Below, piece after piece: positions 7,023 to 14,477 of a DNA stretch of 32,217 nt. The stretch lies in the NCBI GenBank assembly GCA_900551775.1, contig URXI01000012.1:1-32217 (forward strand), written 5' to 3'. A program made the translations under genes and the position numbers. The stretch is from an uncultured Eubacterium sp. (GTDB lineage: Bacteria; Bacillota; Clostridia; Peptostreptococcales; Anaerovoracaceae). The notes under the pieces are model-generated. The model did no database searches, was not told where the DNA came from, and worked only from the letters and a program-made list of their open reading frames with translations. Within the stretch, counting starts at the first letter, position 1, and each line of letters starts with the position of its first letter.

Positions 7023-8003
7023 ATGAGAAAGAAATTGGGTGTAATTATGATTAGCTGTATATTAGCAATTACAGCTAGTGTAATTCCTGTATTTGCAGAA
7101 AATGACACAACATCCTCAACCACATTAGGGGATGTCGCTACAGAACTAAATAACTATATAGAAGCTAAGTACAACTTTGAAGTTGGAAGCGCAGAATATA
7201 TGGAATTTTTAGTTAAACAGTTAATGTTTGATGAAGATCAAGAACTTGCTGAGCGATCAGATTATGAAGACCTGACATTCTACGCTAGTATATATATGGC
7301 GGAGAGTAACTCACCTGAAAATACGGTGGTGACAGAAAAAGGTGATGGCACTAAAATTGTTTCTTTAAATGACAATTTTAATAGTAAGTCTTTGGCTGCA
7401 GCGAAACTTGAGATTGCTATTTCAAATGCGCAAGATTTAGAAGGTATTAATGAGAATGACACACAAACAACATTTGCGACCTATAGCCCTTCTAAAGCGG
7501 CAAATTATGCATTAGCTCATGGAGCAACAGGCACGGCCAATGTTCCGGAATTTCCAAAACTTGATAATGACTGTACAAATTTCGTATCTCAGTGTGTTAA
7601 CGCAGGGGGAAAAAGCATGGTGAAACCATCAGGTGGAGTCATGGTATTACCGGATATATATGCGAATAACTCGTACTGGTATTCGCACCACCATATAAAT
7701 ATAACGCCGGTTCATCAGTATAAGCAGACGACTTCCTTTATTAGAGTTTCGGATTTTTATACTTACTGGAAAAATCATGGTGCTACAATAATTAACTGCA
7801 GCACAAACAGTAACTTAAGATCAAAAATTAAGGTAGGGGATATTGTGCAATGTGCCCGGAGTAATGGATCGTGGTATCACTCAATTATAATTAGTTGCAA
7901 GAAAGATGGAACCTGGAGATATGCGGGACATACGGACGATCATAAATGGAGAGAAGTAAGCAAAATTACTGGAGTTAGTAAATATAGAATTATCAGGTTG
8001 TAA
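7023..8003 (+). CDS. Secreted amidase_6-like cysteine hydrolase (putative amidase domain protein)
   Basis: A 326-aa exported protein. Residues 1-25 form a signal peptide (MRKKLGVIMISCILAITASV, cleavage after VFA). A helical propeptide-like region follows to about residue 150. The C-terminal domain starts YSPSKAANYALAHGATG and carries the amidase_6 (PF12671) signature DCTNFVSQCVNAGG, whose Cys is the presumed nucleophile, then KVGDIVQ, a His in WYHSIIIS, and YAGHTDDHKWREVS near the end. This is the papain/NlpC-like arrangement seen in secreted clostridial proteins often found next to lantibiotic or surface-protein genes. Substrate (peptidoglycan amide or peptide) is unknown. GGAAGGGG precedes ATG 7023. 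The gene lies inside the cluster probably governed by the LytTR system. Confidence 0.85.
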   Translation: MRKKLGVIMISCILAITASVIPVFAENDTTSSTTLGDVATELNNYIEAKYNFEVGSAEYMEFLVKQLMFDEDQELAERSDYEDLTFYASIYMAESNSPENTVVTEKGDGTKIVSLNDNFNSKSLAAAKLEIAISNAQDLEGINENDTQTTFATYSPSKAANYALAHGATGTANVPEFPKLDNDCTNFVSQCVNAGGKSMVKPSGGVMVLPDIYANNSYWYSHHHINITPVHQYKQTTSFIRVSDFYTYWKNHGATIINCSTNSNLRSKIKVGDIVQCARSNGSWYHSIIISCKKDGTWRYAGHTDDHKWREVSKITGVSKYRIIRL

Positions 8004-8014
8004 TCCTATCATAC

Positions 8015-8058
8015 TATATACCATTAGACTGTGCATTTGCACAGTCTAATGGTATATA
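8015..8058. repeat. Perfect 20-bp inverted repeat with 4-nt loop
   Basis: TATATACCATTAGACTGTGC (8015-8034) and its exact reverse complement (8039-8058) flank ATTT, just after the amidase-like gene. As RNA it is a very stable hairpin and could end transcription, but the following bases (AAAACTAG) are not a U-tract and neither strand has one. It may act as an mRNA 3'-end stabiliser, or be a small mobile or REP-like palindrome. I saw no second copy in the window. Confidence 0.7.
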
Positions 8059-8162
8059 AAAACTAGCGGTAATTGAGTGTAACAATATCGGGCAGACAAA
8101 TAAATATGGTGGTGATTACACACGCGTTTGTTGGAAAACAAACAAAGTTGAGGAGGACTAAA

Positions 8163-8600
8163 ATGAGTAAAAGAAAAGTATTAATTGGCATTGGAATACT
8201 AGTCGTATTGGTCATAATGATACTAACCATCATTCGTGCCACCCAGGTATCGAGGTTTCCAGGGGAGAGTGGTAGCTGGACGGCAGTATGTATGAACACA
8301 GAGAATCAGGATGATGGAACCTGGAGCGGTTATCTGGTTTATGAGGGAAGGGCTGATTCTTTGGGTGATGTTTATGCTGACGTAACGGTAAATGGCAGTC
8401 GACTTTACAATTTGAAGATGGAGTCAGATGTGGTGCAGGAAGATCACATGAGTATCGTCAGTAGGCTGGTTACGGGTATTTTTAACAAGCCATATTACAG
8501 CCTCTACGATTTCGGCAGTGATCCTGAAAGTTTGGATATAAAAATCCAGTGGACGGAAAAAGGTGAGACGAAGACAGAAATAATCAAATACGAAAAGTAA
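8163..8600 (+). CDS. Small membrane-anchored protein of unknown function
   Basis: A 145-aa protein with one N-terminal membrane segment (about residues 6-25, VLIGIGILVVLVIMILTII) and an outside domain of mixed strands ending IKIQWTEKGETKTEIIKYEK. The ATG at 8163 is chosen because GAGGAGG lies about 8 bp upstream and the signal-anchor begins at once; the longer frame back to 8073 reads through unrelated sequence. No family is recognised. A degenerate copy of its first 25 codons occurs at 9613-9686, so this gene has been partly duplicated in the locus. It belongs to the run of small exported proteins between 6078 and 9566. Confidence 0.72.
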   Translation: MSKRKVLIGIGILVVLVIMILTIIRATQVSRFPGESGSWTAVCMNTENQDDGTWSGYLVYEGRADSLGDVYADVTVNGSRLYNLKMESDVVQEDHMSIVSRLVTGIFNKPYYSLYDFGSDPESLDIKIQWTEKGETKTEIIKYEK

Positions 8601-8665
8601 AGATTTAAGACGATGCAAATAAAATTAACAACGAAGAAGGAAAATAAAAGGGTAAGTGAGGTGAA

Positions 8666-9291
8666 ATGTCAAAGTTAGTGAAGAGGATATTATGTATTAT
8701 TCTAATAGTGCTTTGTGCAATTGAAGTAATTCTGATTACTAATCAGGTAAGAGCAAATGATTCCGATATTATTAAGCCGGTGGCGGCAGAAAGCGCTGAA
8801 GATAATCATAAAAATGTGTCCCTGCGAAATAAATCGATAATCGGATTTGGGAAGTATGGGTTCAGGCAAAAGATTACTATAGAAAATCCAACGATTGTGA
8901 TTCAATATGTAGTCGAGGATTATGATCTAAAGGATGTTCGATACGGCATTTATGAAGATAAAGCGTTAACGGTTCCAATTAAAGAGTTGCAGTTCCACAA
9001 TATACTAAAAATTCTGGACGAGTAGCTTATAGTAATATTCCCATGGTTAGAGCTTATCCATCAAGCACATCGGATAAAGATGACAGATACATAGCAATGA
9101 AGGGAAGTATTATTGTAGCTTGGCAAATAAGTGGGAATTGTCATTCCGTAGGCATCAGTGGGAAATATGGACATGCTATCATCGTGTGTACGCCAAGTGT
9201 GGGTGCTAGTAGCCAGGGAGGTGCTATCTCGTTCACGCCTTCAATTAACATAAAATCAGGAGTTGAAGACTTGATAACAATTACTCAATAA
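8666..9291 (+). pseudogene. Small exported protein, frameshifted (8666-9025 plus 9010-9291)
   Basis: The first frame gives 119 aa from ATG 8666 (GTGAGGTG upstream): a signal peptide or anchor (ILCIILIVLCAIEVILITNQ) and a domain running to FHNILK, then LDE and stop. One frame over, the sequence stays open from about 9010 with GRVAYSNIPMVRAYP and continues to ITITQ at 9291. The ATG at 9043 in that second frame has no ribosome binding site. Adding one A to the A5 run at 9007-9011 joins both parts into a single protein of about 208 aa, so a one-base loss (or a sequencing error in the A-run) is the simplest reading. The second part contains CHSVGISGKYGHAIIVC. No family is recognised. Confidence 0.6.
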
Positions 9292-9319
9292 CTTTAAAAA
9301 AGCATCCAAAGCTAGCTAT

Positions 9320-9350
9320 GGCTGGACGTTATATGACTCAACGTCCAGCC
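9320..9350 (+). terminator. Stem-loop after the frameshifted gene (possible terminator)
   Basis: GGCTGGACGTT (9320-9330) pairs perfectly with AACGTCCAGCC (9340-9350) around a 9-nt loop. No U-tract follows, so termination is uncertain; the hairpin lies 37 bp before the next small gene and could also affect its expression. Confidence 0.45.
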
Positions 9351-9386
9351 TACTGCGTATTAATTGAAATTATTATAGGAGGGCTT

Positions 9387-9566
9387 ATGAAATATCTACT
9401 AGTAATCAGTTCTTTTTTAGGGGGATTTATTGGAGCAATTCTGGACGGAGTTTTTTTTAGTAATACTATTTTATTCTCCTATGCATTTTTTTTAACACCA
9501 TCGATTTTTGCGTTAGGCGAAATTTACAATGATGTAAAAAATTTGCAGAAGAAGAGGGGAGATTAG
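9387..9566 (+). CDS. 59-aa hydrophobic membrane peptide
   Basis: A 59-aa protein with two membrane segments: residues about 3-24 (LLVISSFLGGFIGAILDGVF) and about 27-45, then a charged tail NDVKNLQKKRGD. The ATG at 9387 follows AGGAGGG at 9377-9383; the upstream in-frame ATG at 9318 lies inside the hairpin and lacks a binding site. No family is recognised. Its size and topology are compatible with an immunity-type or regulatory membrane peptide, but nothing in the sequence proves that. Confidence 0.65.
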   Translation: MKYLLVISSFLGGFIGAILDGVFFSNTILFSYAFFLTPSIFALGEIYNDVKNLQKKRGD

Positions 9567-9612
9567 GATAAGTTAAATATTATGGCAGATTAATATAAGG
9601 CGAGAAAGTAAA

Positions 9613-9686
9613 ATGTACAAAAGAGAAATATTAATTGACACGGGGTTATTAGTCGTACAGATTATTCTGACATTAACTATTGCTCA
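9613..9686 (+). pseudogene. Truncated duplicate of the 5' end of the gene at 8163
   Basis: Translation from ATG 9613 reads MYKREILIDTGLLVVQIILT, against MSKRKVLIGIGILVVLVIMI for the gene at 8163. The similarity also covers the preceding bases AAAATG. It stops abruptly near 9687, where flavodoxin-family sequence begins in another frame, so this is a partial gene duplication joined to foreign sequence. Confidence 0.65.
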
Positions 9687-9945
9687 TGCGGATTTTGCAA
9701 GGGGTGCTTTGCCTGCCAGGAGACAAAGAGATGCGTCATTCACGACGATGCGGATATCATCGCACAGAAGATGAAGGACGTCGATGCCATCGCCTTTGCT
9801 ACGCCGATTTACTATTTTGAAATGTGCGGGCAGATGAAGACCATGCTTGATCGTGCGAACCCGCAATCCGGCGCTGCAGGAAGCCTTTGATATGGGGAAA
9901 ACAGTGCTCAGTCGAGAAGATGCGAGAGAATACGTCAGCGAGTAA
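9687..9945 (+). pseudogene. Decayed flavodoxin-family NAD(P)H/FMN oxidoreductase gene
   Basis: From 9687 one frame reads CGFCKGCFACQETKRC, then DADIIAQKMKDVDAIAFATP and IYYFEMCGQMKTMLDRAN, which is the central part of FMN-binding flavodoxin-family proteins (NADPH-dependent FMN reductase / iron-sulfur flavoprotein type). The normal N-terminus is missing. After DRAN the C-terminal piece NPALQEAFDMGK continues in a different frame to TAA 9943-9945, so the segment between them is deleted. The remnant is joined at its 5' side to a partial copy of a neighbouring gene. It cannot make a functional enzyme. GCCGC/GCGGC at 9952-9981 may be what is left of its terminator. Confidence 0.8.
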
Positions 9946-10067
9946 GAACACAGCCGCCGGAAATGATTTCAGAGTAGCGGCCTTTCTCTGAATCCCAGAT
10001 TCCACCTCTTGTATTTTTTGTCGTACTATTGTAGCATGATAATAGACGAAAATAAACGAGGTGCTGA

Positions 10068-10943
10068 ATGAATATCAAAGATTTGAAGTGTTTTGAGGCG
10101 GTATATGAGCAGAAAAGCATCAACAAGGCTGCCAAGCAGCTGTACATCACGCCCCAGGGTCTTGGCAGCAACATCAGATCCCTGGAGAACGAACTGGGTA
10201 CGGTTTTGTTTGCGAGGGCAAAACAGGGTGTAACACCGACAGAAAGCGCGCAGCTTTTATATAAACGGGCAGGTCTTCTGATTGGAGAATTTGAACAGAT
10301 CAGGAACGAAGTGCAGCAGCTTTCCCATAGAGAAGACGTGCTGCGTATCGGTTGCGCCTGTGGGGTGTTCAATGTCATTCCCTTTAAGCTGATACAGGAT
10401 TTTATTGAGGAAAATACGCCGGTGAAAGTGGAATGGTGTGAGTATGGGAATTCAGAGGTCAAAGCGATGATCGATGCATCGGAAATCGAGTACGGTTTTA
10501 TCGTCGGCGGCTGGGACAACCAAGATAACATGGTCAGCAAACTGGCGGAAAATGACGTGTACCTGCTTGCCTACGAAGGACATCCTTTATATGAGAAGGA
10601 GAGAGTCAACATCGACATGCTGGAGGGCGAGTCGCTGATCACCTTGAACGAGCATTTTAATCTGTATCATGATTTTAAGAAAGCCTGCCAGGTGCGGGGC
10701 TTTGAGCCAACAATTATTGCAAAAACTGCAGACGCCAACTTCCAGCATAAGCTGTGCAGACAGGGGTACGGCCTGGCTGTCGTGACTGCTTTTTCTCTGG
10801 AAGACGTACAGATGAACGGCATTCGTGCGATACCCTTTGAAGAGGAGCTGAAATGGGAAGTTTACGGCGTCTATCGAAAGGCCATCGGGTCCTACAGGCT
10901 GATTCAGAAGTTTGAAGAATTTCTGAAAGAAAACATCATATAA
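10068..10943 (+). CDS. LysR-family transcriptional regulator
   Basis: A 291-aa cytoplasmic regulator. Residues 1-60 form the LysR winged helix-turn-helix (LKCFEAVYEQKSINKAAKQL, YITPQGLGSNIRSLENELG). A linker helix leads to the periplasmic-binding-like effector domain from about residue 90 (LRIGCACGVFNVIP) to the end. GAGGTG precedes ATG 10068. It lies 102 bp before the enoate-reductase-like gene in the same direction, rather than in the usual divergent arrangement, and is the obvious candidate to control that gene. The effector is unknown; an unsaturated acid that is a substrate of the enzyme is a plausible guess. Confidence 0.92.
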   Translation: MNIKDLKCFEAVYEQKSINKAAKQLYITPQGLGSNIRSLENELGTVLFARAKQGVTPTESAQLLYKRAGLLIGEFEQIRNEVQQLSHREDVLRIGCACGVFNVIPFKLIQDFIEENTPVKVEWCEYGNSEVKAMIDASEIEYGFIVGGWDNQDNMVSKLAENDVYLLAYEGHPLYEKERVNIDMLEGESLITLNEHFNLYHDFKKACQVRGFEPTIIAKTADANFQHKLCRQGYGLAVVTAFSLEDVQMNGIRAIPFEEELKWEVYGVYRKAIGSYRLIQKFEEFLKENII

Positions 10944-11045
10944 TATCTATCAAAAAACTTCTTCTACGTAACAGATGATTCTTGATAACGCTCCCACAAA
11001 GACAGGACATATAATATTGCTAGAATATGAAATGGGGAGGTTATC

Positions 11046-13037
11046 ATGAAATACAAAAACTTGTTCACACCGATCAAAATCGGTTCGGTGGAAATCAAAA
11101 ATCGATTCGCTATGGCGCCTATGGGACCGCTTGGTCTTTCTGACGCACAGGGAGGCTTCAACCAGAGAGGGATCGATTATTATACAGAAAGAGCAAAGGG
11201 CGGCACTGGACTGATCATTACCGGGGTCACTTTTTCTGATTGCGAAGTGGAGCAGCAGAGCATGCCAAATTGTCCCAACTCGACCTATAATCCCGTACAC
11301 TTCATCAGAACCAGCAAGGAGATGACGGAGCGGGTACATGCATACGGCAGCAAAATCTTTCTCATGATGTCCGGAGGGTTTGGCAGGGTGACCATTCCGA
11401 CAAACTTAGGAGAATTTCCGCCGGTGGCACCGTCAGCCATTCCGCACAGATGGCTGGACAAGACCTGCAGGCCATTGACAAAAGAGGAAATTCGCAGCAT
11501 CGTCAAATCCTTTGGTGACGGCGCATACAATGCCAAGCGAGGCGGCTTTGACGGCGTGGAAATCCATGCCGTTCACGAAGGCTATCTTTTAGATCAGTTT
11601 GCGATCTCGATGTTCAACCAGAGGGACGACGAGTATGGTGGCAGCTTGGAGAATCGTCTGCGCTTTGCCAGAGAAGTCGTAGAGGAAATCAAAAGGCGCT
11701 GCGGAGATGATTTCCCTGTCGCACTCAGGTTCAGCGTCAAGAGCATGATCAAAGACTGGCGCGACGGTGCTTTGCCAGGTGAAGCGTTTGAGGAAAAAGG
11801 CAGAGATATAGAAGAGGGACTTGCAGCAGCGAAGCTGTTAGTCGAATACGGCTACGACGCGCTGGATACCGACGTTGGAACCTACGATGCCTGGTGGTGG
11901 AACCATCCGCCTATGTATCAGAAGAAGGGACTCTATCGGCCATACTGTAAGATGGTGAAAGAAGTAGTGGATGTGCCGGTGCTCTGTGCAGGCCGTATGG
12001 ACGACCCGGCGATGGCTTCGGCATCGATTGAAGCAGGCGAATGCGATGTCATCAGCCTGGGCAGACCGCTATTGGCCGATCCTGATTACGTCAACAAACT
12101 GCGTACAGGCAGACTGGAAGATGTCAGGCCTTGCATCTCCTGTCATGAGGGCTGTATGGGCAGAATCCAGGAGTATTCTATGATCAACTGTGCAGTCAAC
12201 CCACAGGCTGCCAGAGAGCGGGTGACAGCTTATGAGCCGATCTGCAAAAGCAAAAAGGTTATGGTGGTTGGAGGCGGCGTTGCCGGATGCGAAGCAGCGA
12301 GAGTGCTGGCAATCCGCGGACACAGGCCGGAGCTATTTGAAAAGAGCCGGCAGCTGGGCGGCAATCTGATTCCTGGGGGCGCACCTGATTTTAAGGAAGA
12401 CGACATTGCCCTTGCCAAGTGGTACGAAAGACAGCTTTTGAAACTGGAAGTTCCTGTTCATTATAGCTGTAAGGTCAGCAGGGAAGACGTGCTGGCGGCA
12501 GATTTTGATGTGGTTATCATCGCGACGGGATCGTCACCAAAAGTTTTCTCGCTGGGAGATGATGCCCGCGTGTACACCGCGGCTGACGTGCTGAACAAAG
12601 AAAAGGATTGCGGGGACACCACAGTCGTGATCGGCGGCGGCCTGGTGGGCTGCGAGACAGCACTCTGGCTCAGTGAACAGGGGAAAAAAGTCACCGTCGT
12701 TGAGGCGCTGGACAAACTACTTGCGGTCAACGGTCCGCTGTGCCATGCGAACAAAGATATGCTGGAGAAGCTGGTCCCGTATCACGGTGTAGAAGTGATC
12801 ACTTCGGCAAAGGTGACTGGTTTTGAAAAGGAGATTCTGACAGTAGAATGCGACGGCGAGACAAAGGAAATCCCAGCGGAAAGTGTGATTCTGTCGGTGG
12901 GATACAAAGAAGAGAATGAGCTGTATCATCAATTGGAATTTGACGTTCCGGAAATCTATCTTCTGGGGGACGCCAAGAAAGTGTCCAACATTATGTACGG
13001 CATCTGGGACGCCTTTGAGGTGGCAAATCATATATAA
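11046..13037 (+). CDS. 2-enoate reductase / 2,4-dienoyl-CoA-reductase-like flavoenzyme (FMN, 4Fe-4S, FAD)
   Basis: A 663-aa oxygen-sensitive flavoenzyme of the old-yellow-enzyme family that uses NAD(P)H to reduce an activated C=C bond. Residues 1 to about 340 are the FMN TIM barrel, starting LFTPIKIGSVEIKNRFAMAP and including VEIHAVHEGYLLDQFAIS, the spelling typical of clostridial 2-enoate reductases and BaiCD/BaiH-like enzymes. Four Cys (C362, C365, C369, C381; CISCHEGC and INCAVNP) bind the 4Fe-4S cluster. Two dinucleotide motifs follow: VVGGGVAGCEAARVLA (about 405) and VIGGGLVGCETALWLSE (about 525). The length matches the family. Substrate cannot be assigned: cinnamates, bile-acid intermediates and other enoates are all used by relatives. 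GGGGAGG precedes ATG 11046. The neighbouring LysR gene suggests substrate induction. Confidence 0.9.
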   Translation: MKYKNLFTPIKIGSVEIKNRFAMAPMGPLGLSDAQGGFNQRGIDYYTERAKGGTGLIITGVTFSDCEVEQQSMPNCPNSTYNPVHFIRTSKEMTERVHAYGSKIFLMMSGGFGRVTIPTNLGEFPPVAPSAIPHRWLDKTCRPLTKEEIRSIVKSFGDGAYNAKRGGFDGVEIHAVHEGYLLDQFAISMFNQRDDEYGGSLENRLRFAREVVEEIKRRCGDDFPVALRFSVKSMIKDWRDGALPGEAFEEKGRDIEEGLAAAKLLVEYGYDALDTDVGTYDAWWWNHPPMYQKKGLYRPYCKMVKEVVDVPVLCAGRMDDPAMASASIEAGECDVISLGRPLLADPDYVNKLRTGRLEDVRPCISCHEGCMGRIQEYSMINCAVNPQAARERVTAYEPICKSKKVMVVGGGVAGCEAARVLAIRGHRPELFEKSRQLGGNLIPGGAPDFKEDDIALAKWYERQLLKLEVPVHYSCKVSREDVLAADFDVVIIATGSSPKVFSLGDDARVYTAADVLNKEKDCGDTTVVIGGGLVGCETALWLSEQGKKVTVVEALDKLLAVNGPLCHANKDMLEKLVPYHGVEVITSAKVTGFEKEILTVECDGETKEIPAESVILSVGYKEENELYHQLEFDVPEIYLLGDAKKVSNIMYGIWDAFEVANHI

Positions 13038-13042
13038 TAAAA

Positions 13043-13087
13043 GAAGCTGCATTTGGGAGCACGTTCTCCTGATGCAGCTTCCTCTTT
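13043..13087. terminator. Bidirectional terminator between convergent genes
   Basis: GAAGCTGCAT (13043-13052) pairs with ATGCAGCTTC (13072-13081), with an inner GGAG/CTCC helix. T-rich sequence follows on the plus strand (CTCTTTATTT) and on the minus strand (CTTTTATTATATAT). It serves the enoate reductase gene and the convergent lipoprotein gene. Confidence 0.85.
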
Positions 13088-13496
13088 ATTTGATATATAA
13101 TCCTCCGACTTTCATATCCTTGTCCAAAGATATGGTGAAGGTGGCCGCTTCGTTCTCGTATTGGCATTTGACGATGCATACCGCATATTCAATGCCGAGA
13201 GATTCAGAAGAGGACAATGATACGGATTTGAACCTGACAAATCCGCCCAGTCCCTCAAAGATGGAGGTAAACGTATTCTCCAGTTTTTTCTGGCTCATGG
13301 ACTCCTTCATGAGGTCGTTGAACTGATGATAACAGCTTTCATAGTCTTTTGCGTTTAGCTGGTCGATAAATCCCTCTGAAGTTTCGATCACCTGATCTCT
13401 GTCAAATCCCGATGGCAGTTCATTTGCCGCGCAGCTGGCGCAGATCCCCAGAAGGAGAGCCATAGCGGCTGGTACTACGATATATCTCTTTTTCAT
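13086..13496 (-). CDS. DUF3887-like secreted or lipid-anchored protein
   Basis: A 136-aa protein. A signal sequence (MKKRYIVVPAAMALLLGICA) ends near SCAANELP. CASC is a poor lipobox because Cys is at -3, so lipid anchoring is possible but not sure. The rest, FDRDQVIETSEGFIDQLNAK followed by DYESCYHQFNDLMKESMS, fits the DUF3887/NTF2-like domain in which a short helix-rich cone precedes a sheet (FVRFKSVSLSSS, YAVCIVKCQYENEAATFTIS, GGLYIK). ATG 13496 is preferred over the GTG at 13505 because the AAGGGTG site has proper spacing only to 13496. A near-consensus promoter (TTGATA-17-TATAAT) drives it and overlaps the divergent gene's promoter. Confidence 0.75.
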   Translation of the reverse strand: MKKRYIVVPAAMALLLGICASCAANELPSGFDRDQVIETSEGFIDQLNAKDYESCYHQFNDLMKESMSQKKLENTFTSIFEGLGGFVRFKSVSLSSSESLGIEYAVCIVKCQYENEAATFTISLDKDMKVGGLYIK

Positions 13497-13515
13497 ATTT
13501 CTCACCCTTTCTGTC

Positions 13516-13552
13516 TTGCCATCATTATACCTTTAATTTATAATGTTATCAA
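13516..13552. promoter_or_regulatory. Interlocked divergent sigma-A promoters
   Basis: On the plus strand, TTGCCA (13516-13521), a 17-bp spacer and TATAAT (13539-13544) point to the metallophosphoesterase gene. On the minus strand, TTGATA (13547-13552), a 17-bp spacer and TATAAT (13524-13529) point to the DUF3887 gene. Each promoter's -10 lies inside the other's spacer, so RNA polymerase can occupy only one at a time. Confidence 0.75.
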
Positions 13553-13570
13553 GTTTAGAAAAGGGGAAAG

Positions 13571-14458
13571 ATGAGAATTCATAAAACTATGATAAAGATT
13601 TTAATTGTGTTTTCTGTGCTGCTGGTTTTGGCACTCTTGATCTACTGGAATAATAAATCTCTGGTGATAACCGAGTATCAGTACCGGAGCGAACAAGTGC
13701 CGGAGTCATTTGACGGATTTCGCATAACGCAGATTTCTGATTTGCAAAGTGAGTATTTTGGACAGCACCAAAAGAAGCTTTTGGACAAAACGGCGGAGAC
13801 GAAGCCGGATATCATCGTTTTTACAGGGGATCTGCTGGACCGGAACCACACCAGCTACGAGGCCAGTCTGGAAGCGATCAGCGGATTGGTCAAAATCGCT
13901 CCGGTTTACTATGTGAACGGAAATCACGAATTGGCCCTGCCCGAGCAAAAAATGACGGAATTTTATGATGAACTGCGGCGGATGGGCGTCAATATTCTCT
14001 TTGACGAGACGGCAACCGTCACGTTAGGCGGGCAGCAGATCCACCTGATCGGCATCTCGGAATACACCCTCTACGCCAGCAAGGAGTCAATTGGGCGGAC
14101 AGCCACGGCTTACGACCCATCGGTAATCACCGATATGGCTGATCGGCTGACAGCGGACATTGGAAGAGATGAACTGGTTATCATGCTGACCCATGAACCG
14201 CAATTTTTCGATGCTTACGCCGATGACAAAGTGGACCTGATCTTTGCCGGACATGCTCACGGAGGCCAGATCAGACTGCCCTTTACGGAAGGCTTGTTCG
14301 CGCCGGGACAGGGTACACTGCCAAAGCTGACCAGCGGCATGCATAAGAAAGAGGGTACGACCATGGTCATCAGCAGAGGCCTGGGTAACAGTGTGTTTCC
14401 CTTTCGCTTTTTGAACAGACCGGAAATCGTTGTCGTTGATCTGAATCGCGGATCGTGA
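13571..14458 (+). CDS. Membrane-anchored metallophosphoesterase (YkuE/YaeI type)
   Basis: A 295-aa protein with one N-terminal membrane segment (about residues 7-25) and an outside calcineurin-like phosphoesterase domain. Metal and phosphate motifs in order are ISDLQSEYFG (D57), FTGDLLDR (D87), NGNHE (N118, H119), LTHEP and FAGHAHGGQIRLP. Relatives hydrolyse phosphoesters such as UDP-linked lipids. The first motif normally reads DLH; here the His metal ligand is Gln59 (codon CAA), while every other motif is intact. Activity may be reduced or altered. AAAGGGGAAAG precedes ATG 13571, which lies about 26 bp after the -10. The small gene at 14478 follows 19 bp later and may be co-transcribed. Confidence 0.9.
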   Translation: MRIHKTMIKILIVFSVLLVLALLIYWNNKSLVITEYQYRSEQVPESFDGFRITQISDLQSEYFGQHQKKLLDKTAETKPDIIVFTGDLLDRNHTSYEASLEAISGLVKIAPVYYVNGNHELALPEQKMTEFYDELRRMGVNILFDETATVTLGGQQIHLIGISEYTLYASKESIGRTATAYDPSVITDMADRLTADIGRDELVIMLTHEPQFFDAYADDKVDLIFAGHAHGGQIRLPFTEGLFAPGQGTLPKLTSGMHKKEGTTMVISRGLGNSVFPFRFLNRPEIVVVDLNRGS

Positions 14459-14477
14459 GGTAAGGAAGGTGTTTGGA

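Noticed and set aside
8073..8162. Longer start for the small membrane protein
   Set aside because: The added 30 residues have no signal features, and the strong GAGGAGG site serves ATG 8163.
3359..9566. agrB/agrD-type signal peptide genes for the AgrC-like kinase
   Set aside because: No AgrB-like membrane protease or short thiolactone precursor could be recognised on either strand near the kinase.
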